DNA of 11,702 bases from Gracilaria vermiculophylla (GCA_019155205.2 JAHNZQ020000308.1:2891514-2903215), one strand, 5' to 3'. Numbered from the stretch's first letter, positions 1 through 7,979 are shown. Made by a program: numbers and translations. Notes: a model not told the origin generated them from the sequence alone.

Positions 1-759
1 GAGTGGTGCACCTGCAGGTTGTATGCATACGTGAGCAGGCCCACATATGCGTAACAATCCTTCTGGTGGTCCGCGACGTAGGGCTTCAGCCTTGAGGCCA
101 TGGTTTTGTTGAGAGTCTCCGCCCGTCCGTTGGTCCGAGGTTGATCGGCAGTTGTAAACAGCTGTTTAATCCCCAGCATTCTGTAGATAGCGCTGAATAG
201 CTTCGCCACGAACTTGGGGCCTGTTGTCCGTAAGGAGGTACAACGCTATCCCATATGGATAAACATAGTGCTCCAGAAAGGTGTCCACAATTGCTGCTGC
301 AGTAGTGCCCCAGAGGAGGTTGGCGCTCGTGATCTTCAAGAACCGATCAGTGATCACGAGGATAAATCGATACCCTCGCTTTGTCTTGGGGAGAGGGCCG
401 GATATGTCCATGGTCACGAATTCCAACGGTCTTGAAGGCTGTAACAGAGTGAGCGGCGCCCGGTGCCTACGAGTATTCCCTTCAGCGGCGGCTCACAAAT
501 TGCCATCCGCCACCGTTTTGTAGGGGTCATTAGCCTGGTTTAGCCAATAGAACTCCCTTCGCATAGTAAAATATATACGCAATCCACCGAAGGTTTTGGC
601 GAGGCAATGATAGTGCGATAGATACAGCACCCTCGCCCGTAGACTTATGAGGAACACCTTTTGGAGAGCTCCATGCAGGGGAGCGCGGCGCGCAAGTACG
701 CCAACCTGTAAGACATGGAATGACGATGGTTGACTCCCCACAGTGGCGAGGCACTCTTT
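1..759 (-). pseudogene. Integrase remnant of copy B (N-terminal zinc domain and core, cut by window edge)
   Basis: The integrase would insert element cDNA into the host genome in the nucleus. The core is recognisable on the minus strand: MDISGPLP carries the first catalytic Asp, LLTDN carries the second (Asp codon at 226-228), and after a frameshift GRAETLN carries the Glu. A one-base insertion in the G/T run at 211-217 relative to copy A moves the frame between the second Asp and the Glu. The N-terminal HHCC zinc domain is ruined: the second His of HxxxxxxH is Thr, and the CxxC pair is replaced by Gly and a TGA stop at 493-495. A TAG lies just upstream at 760-762. The GPY/F module and chromodomain would lie beyond the left edge. 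It is related to the integrase of copy A but broken at different sites. Confidence 0.88.
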
Positions 760-959
760 CTAGTACGCATCCGTACCCTGCTCTTTCAGGAACTCCGGTA
801 CCGTGATGGGGAGAACGTCTTCCTCCTCCGCAACAAGAGCCATCACCCCAGGGAGCCCACTATACTTTCCTCCAGGTTCACAGCATTTCAAACATTCTCC
901 ATCGGATCCTTCTTCTCCGTCGACATCCTGGATGACCAGACACGGGATAGTGTCCTCCA

Positions 960-1365
960 AAAGGTGTTTTGTCTTCGCTCTTTGGTGGAGATTCGCGACA
1001 GCGCGTCCGCCGCCAGATATTTTATGCCAGGACGGTAAAAAATGTCAGACTCGTACTCCAGGAGGCGCAGCCTCCACCTTTCAAAGCGGTCGGAAGCATC
1101 CGTCAAAAACTGTATCCACTTTAGTGGTGCGTGGGCCATTCTAAAGGTGAAATGCGCGCCTTCCAGGTACGGGCGTAAAAGCAACACCACTAATACAATG
1201 GCGAGACATTCGCGCTTCGAGGTGGAGAAGTTCCGTTCCGTAGGCCTAAGGCTGCCACTCCAATATCTGCTAGGTTGAAGTCCACCTTCAGGTTTTTCCT
1301 GTGGGAGGCCACATCCGAAATGGTATTTACAGGCGTTCGGGTCCAGCACCATCAGGCGATGCCAC
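960..1365 (-). pseudogene. RNase H domain remnant of copy B
   Basis: The Ty3-type RNase H removes the RNA strand during reverse transcription and follows the RT in the polyprotein. Visible landmarks are LDPNA (first acidic residue, Asp codon about 1341-1343), the helix SKRECLAIV with its Glu, the HAPLKW segment and the closing ADALSR (Asp codon about 1005-1007). The acid expected in the TDH box is Ala here (RMAHAPL, codon about 1134-1136), whereas copy A keeps TDH. The domain is open in the polyprotein frame until a net two-base insertion between about 958 and 985 relative to copy A. After that the spacer (about 760-960) continues in another frame, with EDTIPCLVIQD and LPITVPEFLKE matching copy A. 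Loss of one catalytic acid plus the shift means it is inactive. Confidence 0.88.
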
Positions 1366-2640
1366 TTCGGAAGTACCAAGATCGGTGGCTCCATCAGGCT
1401 CTTCTTCAGGGTTTCAAAGGCTTCAAACTCTTCGTTCGTCGATATTGCAGATTGTTTTGGCTTGCCCTTCTCCAAGAGGCGGTCTAATGGCGCCGCGATA
1501 CGTAAAACGTTCGGGACAAAACTCCGAAAATAATTACACAACCCCAAGCAGGAGCGGAACACCGTCTGATTTGTGGCATGGTGAGCTTCCTTGATGGCGT
1601 CTTGAGCTTTTTCGGAAACTTGTAGGCGTCCTGGATGCACAACCTGCCCAACGTAATCTACCTAGGACTTGAGAAAGAAACATTTCTACAGCTTCAAGGT
1701 GAGTCCAGCATTCTTCACGAACCGGAGCACATGCTTCACATGAATGAAGTGCTCCTCCATCCAGCGTGAGTAAATGATGACATTATCAATATGTACCAAG
1801 GCGTAACATCACTTCACCTTCGACAGGATTATGTCCACCGCTCGTAGGAACGTAGTGGGTGCATTCTTCAATGCAAGTGGCATCCTTGAGAATCTGAAGA
1901 TCCCACAGTGCGAGTTGAACGTTGAACTATCCTTATCGCAGTCGTACATCTCATTCTGCCAGTACTCGCTGTTGGCATCCAGCGTGGAGAAAACGGACGC
2001 GTCACCTAAGGCCTCGACACATTCATCCATACGTGGTATCGGGTACAAATCGTGTACCTTCACCTCGTTGAAGCGTCTATAGTCAATGCAGAACCTCAAG
2101 GAGCCATCTTTGTTCTTCACACACACCACGGCAGAAGCTCATTCGGAATCGGAAGGCTCGATAATGCCCTTCTGCAGCATCCGGTGGCACTCATCGCGTT
2201 CGAAATCGCGCGCATGGGGTCCGGCCCTCCTTGGGAATTGAAGTACCGGTGTCGCATCAGGTGTACTCTGGATCCTGTGCTTGGCCAGGCAAATCTGACC
2301 CAAGCGCCCAAACCACATTTCCTCTACGACGTATAGCGTCTTCATTATCCTATGGCGATAACCTTCTAAATCCTGGCCAATTTTGAGCTTCTCCTGCCGG
2401 GTGGCAGGATTCTATTCTTTTGAAGCCGTTGAAGATGCTTCAGCTGTGGTACTGTCAGCTTTCCTCTCGAGGTAGTAAAGCACAACGTCCATTAGTGTTG
2501 ACTCCAAAGGTGCGTGTTCCTAAAGGTGGTCTCCGGTATCCGCTGTTGCGAGCCGGGGGAATTCTTAAAGGGGATCCGCAAACACCAAGTGGAAGGGGAG
2601 GTTCACTGGGCGGACAATGCTCCTACATGCGCAGCTATGA
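1366..2640 (-). pseudogene. Reverse transcriptase remnant of copy B with PR-RT linker
   Basis: Conserved RT boxes are readable in one frame: [38 protein letters not shown] (motif A, catalytic Asp kept), GIFRFSRMPLALKNAPTTF (motif B) and a degraded motif C. The YxDD box reads HIDN at 1782-1793, so Tyr became His and the second catalytic Asp became Asn. Stops interrupt it at 2139-2141 (TGA before ASAVV), 1809-1811 (TGA where copy A has Trp), 1686-1688 and 1662-1664. Unlike copy A, this copy has no frameshift in the MPLALKNAP region, which shows that the shift in A is private. Upstream the linker matches copy A weakly (VNLPFHLVFADPL against PNIPFRVALANL) and fades near 2640. The enzyme is dead, but its family assignment is secure. 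Confidence 0.9.
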
Positions 2641-2799
2641 TGCGACCTGGGGGTCGGCGGCTTAGAAACCTGAGTTGATCGACGAGAGACTCCAACCGGA
2701 AAAGTAGATGAAGACTCAAGGGTGCTTGTCTTTACTTCCCCAGAGGTGGAGTTCAACCGGCAGATTAAGTATCCAGCCGGGAGCCCGCCTCGGCAGTTC

Positions 2800-2990
2800 T
2801 CGCTACTGTATTTATTACTTGCATAAATTATCTAAAATAAATAATAATTCTACCGCGCCTCAAGGATACTTTAGCGCACGTGGGCGGGATTATGCACCAC
2901 GTGCTTCACCTAATAAAATACGAGCCCTCCTTAGGAATATTATACCATAAGGACAAACCACCCTATTTCCTTAGGAGCCACTGTACTACA
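2800..2990. promoter_or_regulatory. AT-rich island with paired CACGTG boxes; possible promoter or LTR fragment
   Basis: The base composition shifts to AT-rich here, against GC-neutral to GC-rich flanks. Two exact CACGTG palindromes (E-box/G-box core, the binding site of bHLH and bZIP factors) lie at 2877-2882 and 2898-2903. A nine-base repeat TCCTTAGGA occurs at 2928-2936 and 2968-2976. Read on the minus strand there is a TATA-like stretch (TATAATATT, about 2934-2943) followed by AT-rich sequence. This could be a retrotransposon LTR or a host promoter, but no second copy, target-site duplication or TG...CA boundary could be identified, so the assignment stays open. Confidence 0.3.
2928..2976. 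repeat. Short direct repeat TCCTTAGGA, two copies
   Basis: The same nine bases occur at 2928-2936 and 2968-2976, 40 bases apart, flanking a segment with a TATA-like sequence on the minus strand. TCCTTAGGA is nearly self-complementary, so each copy could also be read as a palindromic site. It may be a paired protein-binding site in an LTR or promoter, or chance. Confidence 0.4.
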
Positions 2991-3486
2991 TACCCCCTTT
3001 CCTGAATTGCACCACGTCCTCGAGGTGCATCTTCCGATGATTTGATCCCCGGGGTGGCTCCTATCGGTGATGAGGCAAGGGGAGCGTCCGACAGTTTGCC
3101 CGCTCTCTCCTTCAGGTGTTTCTCCCTTTTCTCCATACTCCTGCGCGGCGCATTGCCGCGGGCTCTCATCTCGTCCCTTGCGGCGTTTGTGGGCCTTGCT
3201 TCTCCTTAATCCGGCTGCGTCTGGTCCTTCTTGGTGTCACCAGTCGGTGCTGCTGCGCCAGTCCGCAACGCGAGTGTCCGCGTCTTCCGGCGAACCGTGC
3301 GTGGTGCACGCGTGCACTTCCGTGGACGGAGCGTGGGTCAATCCCGAGAGGATACCGACCCTTTGGAGGCGCTCGCTCCTCCGACTGCTTCGAGGCCACT
3401 TCTTTTGGCAACACCCGCTCCCCCGCGTCCGCTCATTCAATCTCCGTGAAGGTGTCAGACTCATAGTTCTCTCGTCCGCACCCCCG

Positions 3487-4496
3487 TCATTCTCCGTTGG
3501 ATATGAGCGCGCGCCCCACGATGGTGCTCCATAACTCGCCTGATTCCGGTTGCCTGGATTCTCCTCGAATTTGACGATGGCGGCATGACGCAGCTCCCTT
3601 CTCGGTGGTGCATATAACTTCGAGTTGTTCCCCAAGTGGTGTCCGATCTCGCTCCTCAGGTGCTACCACGTGTTTGGTTGCCATTCACGCGGCTGTGTAC
3701 ACCTTCGGCATGTCCTCTCCGCCTTTGGCGCCTACATCTCCTTCAAATCCTGTATCACACCTCAAACGGTGCAACGTTCCGTCCAGTAGAACATTTAGAT
3801 CATCGCACCACGCGGGTGTTTGTCCCGCTCCACGATAGGCGCGTGAGTCTCCCATGTCCCGTGGAGGATTAAATTCACCACTTCGGTCCGTACCTTCAGG
3901 CGGTGCAATTCCGTGCCGTCCCGGAGATTGCGTTGAACGACCAGAAGCGGAATCGCGTCGATGCATATCGCGCCCACTGGCTTCATACTCCGATACACGG
4001 TGACAACGCTCCAACCACGGTAGGACACTGCGACACTCTATACCTGAGGTGCGCTGATGAACGAGAGATCCAGGCGCGACTCCAGGTACTGCTCCACAAG
4101 GGGAGCTCGCACCAGAGAGCCGGGCAAACCGGAAGCATTTCCGATGGGCGCTCTGCCCTCGCGGCGTTGCCCTTCAATCCCCCATACGATGGCCTCTGCT
4201 GGCTCAATCGGAATCGAAGGGGGACGCACCTTGCGGACGAAACTCGCGTACGCACCGCTTTTGGGTACTTCTATGGGTGGCACAATACGGAATTCCATGA
4301 TATGCCCTCCGGGTAACGTCCGAAGTACTACCTTACGGTGAACGACTCCGGGAGGGACCACTGGGTTTCCCCGCCCTTTTGCGTGACGACGCCCATGACC
4401 TTTGCGTATCATACCTTCGAAGTCCTGGATTTCCATGAATCCCCCGGGCGGTTTGTCATGTTGGTCGTTTCGTCGGAGTATGATGTTTGCACGCTA
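3487..4496 (-). pseudogene. Decayed minus-strand coding remnant, possibly retropepsin-like, unrecognised
   Basis: Two collinear minus-strand stretches look like protein by composition. One frame runs from about 4496 to 3795, with an in-frame TAG at 4038-4040. A shift near 3800 then leads into a second frame to 3487, with a stop at 3685-3687. There is no ATG after the opening stop near 4496 before 4436. Local pieces include PPIEVPKSGAYASFVRKV and VGAICIDAIPLLVV. A weak resemblance to the copy A protease can be drawn: NASGLPGSLVRA against DTGAGPNLVHA, then a GAI segment, then LILHGTW against CTLGTSF. If that is right, the catalytic Asp is already Asn. It lies upstream of copy B in the same orientation, where a protease would be expected, but too far away. 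It could equally be an unrelated gene. I do not recognise it with confidence. Confidence 0.35.
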
Positions 4497-4912
4497 ATGC
4501 CGTATCTCCAAGCAGCGGACGAAGGCATTACCTCCTTTACCAGATGCCGCGACGGCCGCCTCTACTGGGACTTGTCATATCAGCCGACGGCCGGTCGTTT
4601 GCTCCCCTGTCAGCGTCCATCATACGGGCCCTGCGCTCCTTTGGCATCCCAAGGGCACCGCGTGGAGTGAATATGAGGCGGAGACAATGTTGGAGTACAA
4701 CCTCCAGGTGGCGTGCAAGGACACGTCGGGTTTATTCTGGTACGACTACGGCGAGGACAAGTTCCACCCCATTGTGAGGAGTCCGATCGGAGACGTTAGC
4801 GGGCGAGAATACCCTGCCTTTCCCTGTCTGGCACCATCTGGAGTTCCTCAGGTGCCACGGCTTCGAGTACCCGACTACGACCCCTTGATGGAGAGCCTGG
4901 CGTATGATGCAT

Positions 4913-5229
4913 CCCGTCGGTTACCGGCTGCGTCCCAGGATATGGGCGCACCTCCTGAGGTGATAACTCCGCGGCCCGTCGCAGTGCCGAGTGCTCCCAG
5001 ATTGGTAGCCACCGTGTCTCCTATGGAAGAGGACGAGATTGCTCCCGTCCCGGTACCTTCGGCCCCAATGGTGCAACCTCGATTGCGGAGTGTCCCTGTG
5101 CCTATTTCTCAGCCTCGTCTGCGGAGTGTTCCAGTTCCCGCACCGCCGTCACCTCCGGAGTCACCGACTCCGATCTTGGCATTGCCGACCTCCACTGCGG
5201 AACGCACGGAACCCCGTCGGTTACCGGCT
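4913..5229 (+). repeat. 17-base direct repeat spaced exactly 300 bases
   Basis: The sequence CCCGTCGGTTACCGGCT is present without mismatch at 4913-4929 and 5213-5229. The 300-base spacing is a multiple of three, so both copies encode the same residues (SRRLPA and PRRLPA contexts) in the proline-rich linker. It suggests a past segmental duplication whose intervening copy has diverged, or local gene conversion. Confidence 0.75.
5074..5139 (+). repeat. In-frame tandem repeat QPRLRSVPVP
   Basis: Two identical ten-residue units are encoded at 5074-5103 and 5110-5139 with a 36-base period in the proline-rich linker. Several codons differ between the units (CGA/CGT, TTG/CTG, GTC/GTT, CCT/CCA, GTG/GTT), and every difference is synonymous. 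This supports genuine past protein coding in this frame. Confidence 0.8.
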
Positions 5230-5597
5230 CCTGTCCCAGCTGGTCCGCCGTCCGCGGCTCCTTCCGTGGCGGTTGTTGCGCCGTCAACGGAGGTGACCGC
5301 ATGGGGTGCACCGTCGGGAGGATTCTCCTCTGGGGCTCTGGAGGCTGCCTTCCAGGAGGTGGTGCAGGCGTGTCTGGTGACAGGCCTTCCTGCTCCGGAG
5401 TCTCCTGTAGAGGCTCTGCGCGAGGCGCGTGCTTGAAACTCAGAGCTCCACAAGTCCCGGACAGACCGAGCCTCGATGGCGGCCTTCAAAAAAAGCTTTT
5501 CGGAGTTCTTTGATAGCCAAGCGCTCACAGCGAAAGCGCGCCTCGAAGCGGAGTATTCAACGCAATTCGGTGATCGGTAGGTGAGAGGACCCTGACC

Positions 5598-5603
5598 AAT
5601 AAA
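5598..5603 (+). terminator. AATAAA polyadenylation-like signal after the proline-rich gene
   Basis: A canonical AATAAA begins 18 bases after the TAG at 5578-5580 that closes the extended frame of the proline-rich gene. It is followed at 5616-5631 by the inverted repeat TGGAGC-AGAA-GCTCCA. The placement fits the 3' end of a eukaryotic gene. The hexamer also occurs by chance in DNA of this composition. Confidence 0.4.
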
Positions 5604-5723
5604 AGATCCTTCGTATGGAGCAGAAGCTCCACGAACGGTAGTTTCAATATGCATAGGCCGTGCTCGCTTGCGTAACGACACGAAGTGCCGCCGTCGGAGC
5701 ATGCGGAAAGCGAGCAACGGCAT

Positions 5724-5785
5724 CCTGGAGGCGAAAAACAGAACTCCAGGTAGGGGATAGACTGCAGAGGCGAAAAATACTCCGG
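5724..5785. repeat. Hairpin and direct repeat next to the 3' end of copy A
   Basis: CCTGGAG at 5724-5730 pairs perfectly with CTCCAGG at 5744-5750 around a 13-base loop. The loop carries GGCGAAAAA, which recurs at about 5769-5777 in a similar context (AGAGGCGAAAAATACTCC against GGAGGCGAAAAACAGAACTCC). The pair lies just beyond the polypurine tract in the element's sense direction, where the 3' LTR should begin, so it could belong to an LTR. Confidence 0.5.
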
Positions 5786-5792
5786 TCGGGGG

Positions 5793-5809
5793 CCCCCTCC
5801 CCCTTTCCC
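5793..5809 (-). other. Polypurine tract of copy A
   Basis: On the minus strand this reads as an uninterrupted 17-base purine run, GGGAAAGGGGGAGGGGG, starting 13 bases after the chromodomain stop codon. In LTR retrotransposons such a tract resists RNase H and primes plus-strand DNA, and it directly abuts the 3' LTR. Its position right after the end of pol fits that role. The next bases in the sense direction are CCCCGACC rather than the usual TG of an LTR, so the boundary is not confirmed. Confidence 0.7.
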
Positions 5810-5822
5810 AAAACGGAAGCGC

Positions 5823-6083
5823 CTATGTCGAGAGGCATTCCCGCACCAGATTGGCGTGGTATCGCCTAAAAAAGTTCTGCGGGATATGTTCTGGAGGTTT
5901 TTCCGTGTCGTTCTTCGAGGTGTACCCATACCAGCGGACGCGGTACAGTATTTCTGCAGGGGTGTGTCGCTGCGAGACGATATGGTCTACTGCGTAGAGG
6001 ATGTCACCTTCAGGGGTCAGGATGGCATCGGGAGCCTCCAGAAATGGTTCACCGAGAGCGGTGATACGGTTCCCAGTGTTCCT
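5823..6083 (-). pseudogene. Chromodomain at the C-terminus of copy A polyprotein
   Basis: After a TAA at 6084-6086 the same frame stays open to a TAG at 5823-5825. It contains a chromodomain: LYAVDHIVSQR, then EILYRVRWYGYTSK, then a degraded TWEP-like segment (DTEKPPEHIP) and a terminal helix (NFFRRYHANL). Chromodomains fused to integrase direct chromovirus insertion to particular chromatin, usually by reading histone methyl-lysine. The aromatic positions typical of the cage (the Tyr before AVDHIV, and the Trp and Tyr of VRWYGY) are present, while the Trp of the usual TWEP is absent. The stop separates it from the integrase, although the frame itself is intact. An open plus-strand reading at 5856-6101 is only its antisense shadow. 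Confidence 0.85.
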
Positions 6084-6086
6084 TTA

Positions 6087-7376
6087 TGTCGTCGCGCCTG
6101 AGGTGGTCGGATGAGGAATATCCGCACCTTGTCCCTGAGGTGGGGTGGTGGGCATTCTTGAGCGGCTGGGCGTTGGGACTTTCGTCACCCTATCACGGGA
6201 GGCGACGTCCTTGAGCCCGTTCACCTCAATGGCGACAGTATCCCTATAGTTGGCCGGGACTTTGTAGGGCCCTGAGGTGGTCAGCGCTAACTTGCGCGTG
6301 ACATCCGGCGGTTCATCGGAGGGTTCCCCGGGTTTCTCAAGGAAAACCTCGTCACCTTCCTTCAGGTGAGGGCCTTCCATGACCTTTCGGTCGAAGTCCT
6401 GTTTGTATCTCCTCTATGAGTCGTTGAGTCTTTCCTTTGCGAGGGAGAGTGCGTTCTCATATCGCCTTAGGATGGAGCGTTTGACTTGCCCCGCTGTTGG
6501 CGTCTGTGGCCCATCCGCCGGGTGCGCCGTGGCACGTGCCGCGATGACGACACATAGCGGGATGCGCGAGAGCACCAGATTGAAAGGAGCGGTCCCCGTG
6601 GAGCAGTGCACCTGTAGGTTATATGCATACGTGAGGGGTCCCACATATGCGTCCCAATCCTTCTGGTGGTCCGCGACGTAGTGTTTCAGCCTCGAGGCGA
6701 TGGATTTGTTGAACGTTTCCGCCTGTCCGTTTGTCTGGGGGTGATAGGCAGTTGTAAACAACTAGTTCATCCCCAACATTCCGGAGACGGCGCTGAAGAG
6801 TTTCGTCGCGAACTGGGGTCCATTGTTCGTAAGGAGGTACAACGGTACCCCGTAGGGGTACACCCAATGCTCCAAAAAGACTTCCGCAATTACTGCTGCG
6901 GTAGTGCTCCGGAGGGGGATGGCACGCGTGATCTTGGAAAAGCGATCCTTGATCACGAGAATAAATCGGTGCTCTTGCTCCGTCTTGGGGAGAAGACCCA
7001 AGATGCCCATGGCCGTAAACGCCAACGGTCCTGAAGGTGGAAACAGAGTGAGCGGCGTCCGGTGTTTCCGTATACTCCCCCTAGCGGCGGCGCAGGAATA
7101 ACAATCCGCCACCGTTTGGAAGGCGTCAATAGCCATGTGTGGCCAATAGAACTCCCTCTTCAAGTTGAAACACATCCAAGATCCACCGGAGTGCCCGGCG
7201 AGGCGAGGGTAGTGCGAGAGATACAACATTCTCGCCCGAAGATTCGTTGGCACCACATTTTCAAGGGCTACATCCAGGGGGGCGCGGCGTACAAGCACGC
7301 CGTCTCGGTCGACGTCAAATGACGATGTCAAACTCCCCACAGTGGCAGAGCACTCCTTGCAGTACGCATCCGTACT
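6087..7376 (-). pseudogene. Integrase of copy A with GPY/F module, catalytically dead
   Basis: The N-terminal zinc domain is complete: H-x6-H in HYPRLAGH, then 29 residues, then CYSC. The RNase H-fold core follows (GILGLLPKT, RFILVIKDRFSKITRAIPL, WVYPYGVPLYLLTNNGPQF, AYHPQTNGQAETFN). The first catalytic Asp is Gly (AMGILG, codon 7005-7007) and the second is Asn (LLTNN, codon 6825-6827). The Glu remains (codon 6717-6719), with the spacing of 35 residues expected for D-D-35-E. A GPY/F module (TSGPYKV...VASRDRVTKV) lies at about 6190-6280. TAG stops occur at 6762-6764 (copy B has CAG) and 6414-6416. Copy B shows the reverse pattern, keeping both acids and losing the zinc finger. Confidence 0.92.
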
Positions 7377-7379
7377 CTA

Positions 7380-7979
7380 TTCCTTCAGGAACTCAGCCAC
7401 AGTGATGGGGAGAACTTCTTTTTTTTCCTCAACAAGAGCCATCCCCTCAGGGAGTCCACTATACTTTCCTCCAGGTTCATAGCACTCCAAATATTCTCCA
7501 TCGGATCTTTCTCTCCCGTCGGCATCCTGGATAACTAGACACGGGATGGTGTCCTCCAAAGGTGTTTTATCCTCCCCATCGGTGGAGATTCGCAAAAGCG
7601 CGTCCGCTTCGTGGTGTTTAACACCAGGCCGGTGGATGATGTCAAACTCGAACTCCTGAAGGCGTAGCTTCCACCCTTCCAGGCGACCGGAAGCATTCGT
7701 CATGGACAGTATCCAATTCAGTGGTGCGTGGTCCGTCCTCAAGGTGAAGCGCGCGCCTTCCAGGTATAGGAGTAAAAGCAAAACCGGCCACACGATGGCG
7801 AGACATTTGCGCTCCGAGGTGGAATAATTCCGTTTCGTGGGGGTGAGGCTACGACTCTAATACCCGACGGGTTGAAGTTCACCTTCCGGTTGCTCCTGGA
7901 GGAGGGCACATCAGACCAGGTATTTATAGGCGTCAGTGTCCAGCGCCATTCGGCCGTGCCGCTTCGGAAGTACCAAGAT
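7380..7979 (-). pseudogene. RNase H domain and spacer of copy A
   Basis: Ty3-type RNase H motifs are visible: ALDTDAYKY (first acid), STSERKCLAIV (Glu helix), RTDHAPLNW (Asp of the TDH box kept) and HEADALLR (last Asp kept). The domain is broken by TGA at 7911-7913 and by TAG at 7857-7859, the latter at a codon that is Trp in copy B (YWSGS). After the domain an acidic spacer (EDTIPCLVIQDADG, YEPGGKYSGLPEG) leads to VLPITVAEFLKE and a TAG at 7377-7379, which is CAG in copy B. The catalytic acids all survive, so only the stops inactivate it. The frame is the common polyprotein frame. Confidence 0.9.

Larger units (their letters stand above)
1..2640 (-). mobile_element. Ty3/gypsy chromovirus-type element, copy B (partial, decayed)
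   Basis: This is a minus-strand pol segment in the order PR-RT linker, RT, RNase H, spacer, integrase, truncated by the window edge at base 1. It aligns collinearly with copy A at a nearly constant offset of about 6.6 kb (for example the RT active-site box at 1782-1793 against 8379-8390), so the two are copies of one family. The frame is the same as in copy A for most of its length. Net insertions near 958-985 (+2) and 211-217 (+1) shift it. In-frame stops lie at 2139, 1809, 1686, 1662, 760 and 493, with others upstream of the RT. Similarity to copy A is clear up to about 2450, faint to about 2640 and not visible beyond. No gag, LTR or polypurine tract is present in the window. It is non-functional. 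Confidence 0.9.
2641..3486. other. Intergenic stretch with no convincing gene
   Basis: About 850 bases separate copy B from the minus-strand remnant at 3487-4496. Overlapping open frames occur on both strands between about 2963 and 3534, but none has recognisable motifs. The plus-strand frames are rich in Ser, Cys, Trp and Arg, as expected of out-of-frame readings in GC-rich DNA. A minus-strand frame at 2963-3169 is Lys/Arg/Glu-rich and could be an extension of the neighbouring remnant, but that is a guess. The part at about 2800-2990 is AT-rich and is listed separately. Relative to copy A, the spacing between a protease and the RT would be about 800 bases too long here, so an insertion or rearrangement is possible. 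Confidence 0.5.
4458..5580 (+). pseudogene. Broken gene for an unrecognised proline-rich protein
   Basis: The first ATG of the open frame is at 4458. The coding signal changes frame near 4575 and again near 4640, each consistent with loss of one base. It then stays open to a TGA at 5434-5436, and the same frame continues for 47 more codons to a TAG at 5578-5580. The predicted protein has an N-terminal globular part (RCRDGRLYWDL; LEYNLQVACKDTSG; WYDYGEDKFHPI), a long Pro/Ala/Val-rich linker with two QPRLRSVPVP repeats, and a helical C-terminal part (ALEAAFQEVVQACLVTG; MAAFKKSFSEFF; ALTAKARLEAEY). No family was recognised, and there is no signal peptide or membrane span. It diverges from the minus-strand remnant at 3487-4496 and runs tail-to-tail with copy A. 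It may be an antisense element gene, a captured host gene or a gag-like protein; none is proven. Confidence 0.55.

Noticed and set aside
3067..3534. Plus-strand open frames in the 3.1-3.5 kb region
   Set aside because: They overlap each other in all frames, are rich in Ser, Cys, Trp and Arg, and show no motif; they are probably chance readings of GC-rich DNA.
3903..4316. Plus-strand open frame of 137 codons
   Set aside because: The opposite strand reads more like a protein, with alternating hydrophobic segments. The plus reading shows no motif.
5109..5723. Long minus-strand open frame of 204 codons
   Set aside because: It is antisense to the proline-rich gene, whose synonymous repeat differences fix the plus strand as the coding one. 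The minus reading has only low-complexity Ala/Gly/Ser/Arg content.
5856..6101. Plus-strand open frame of 81 codons that reads like a protein
   Set aside because: It is antisense to the chromodomain, whose motifs are unmistakable on the minus strand.
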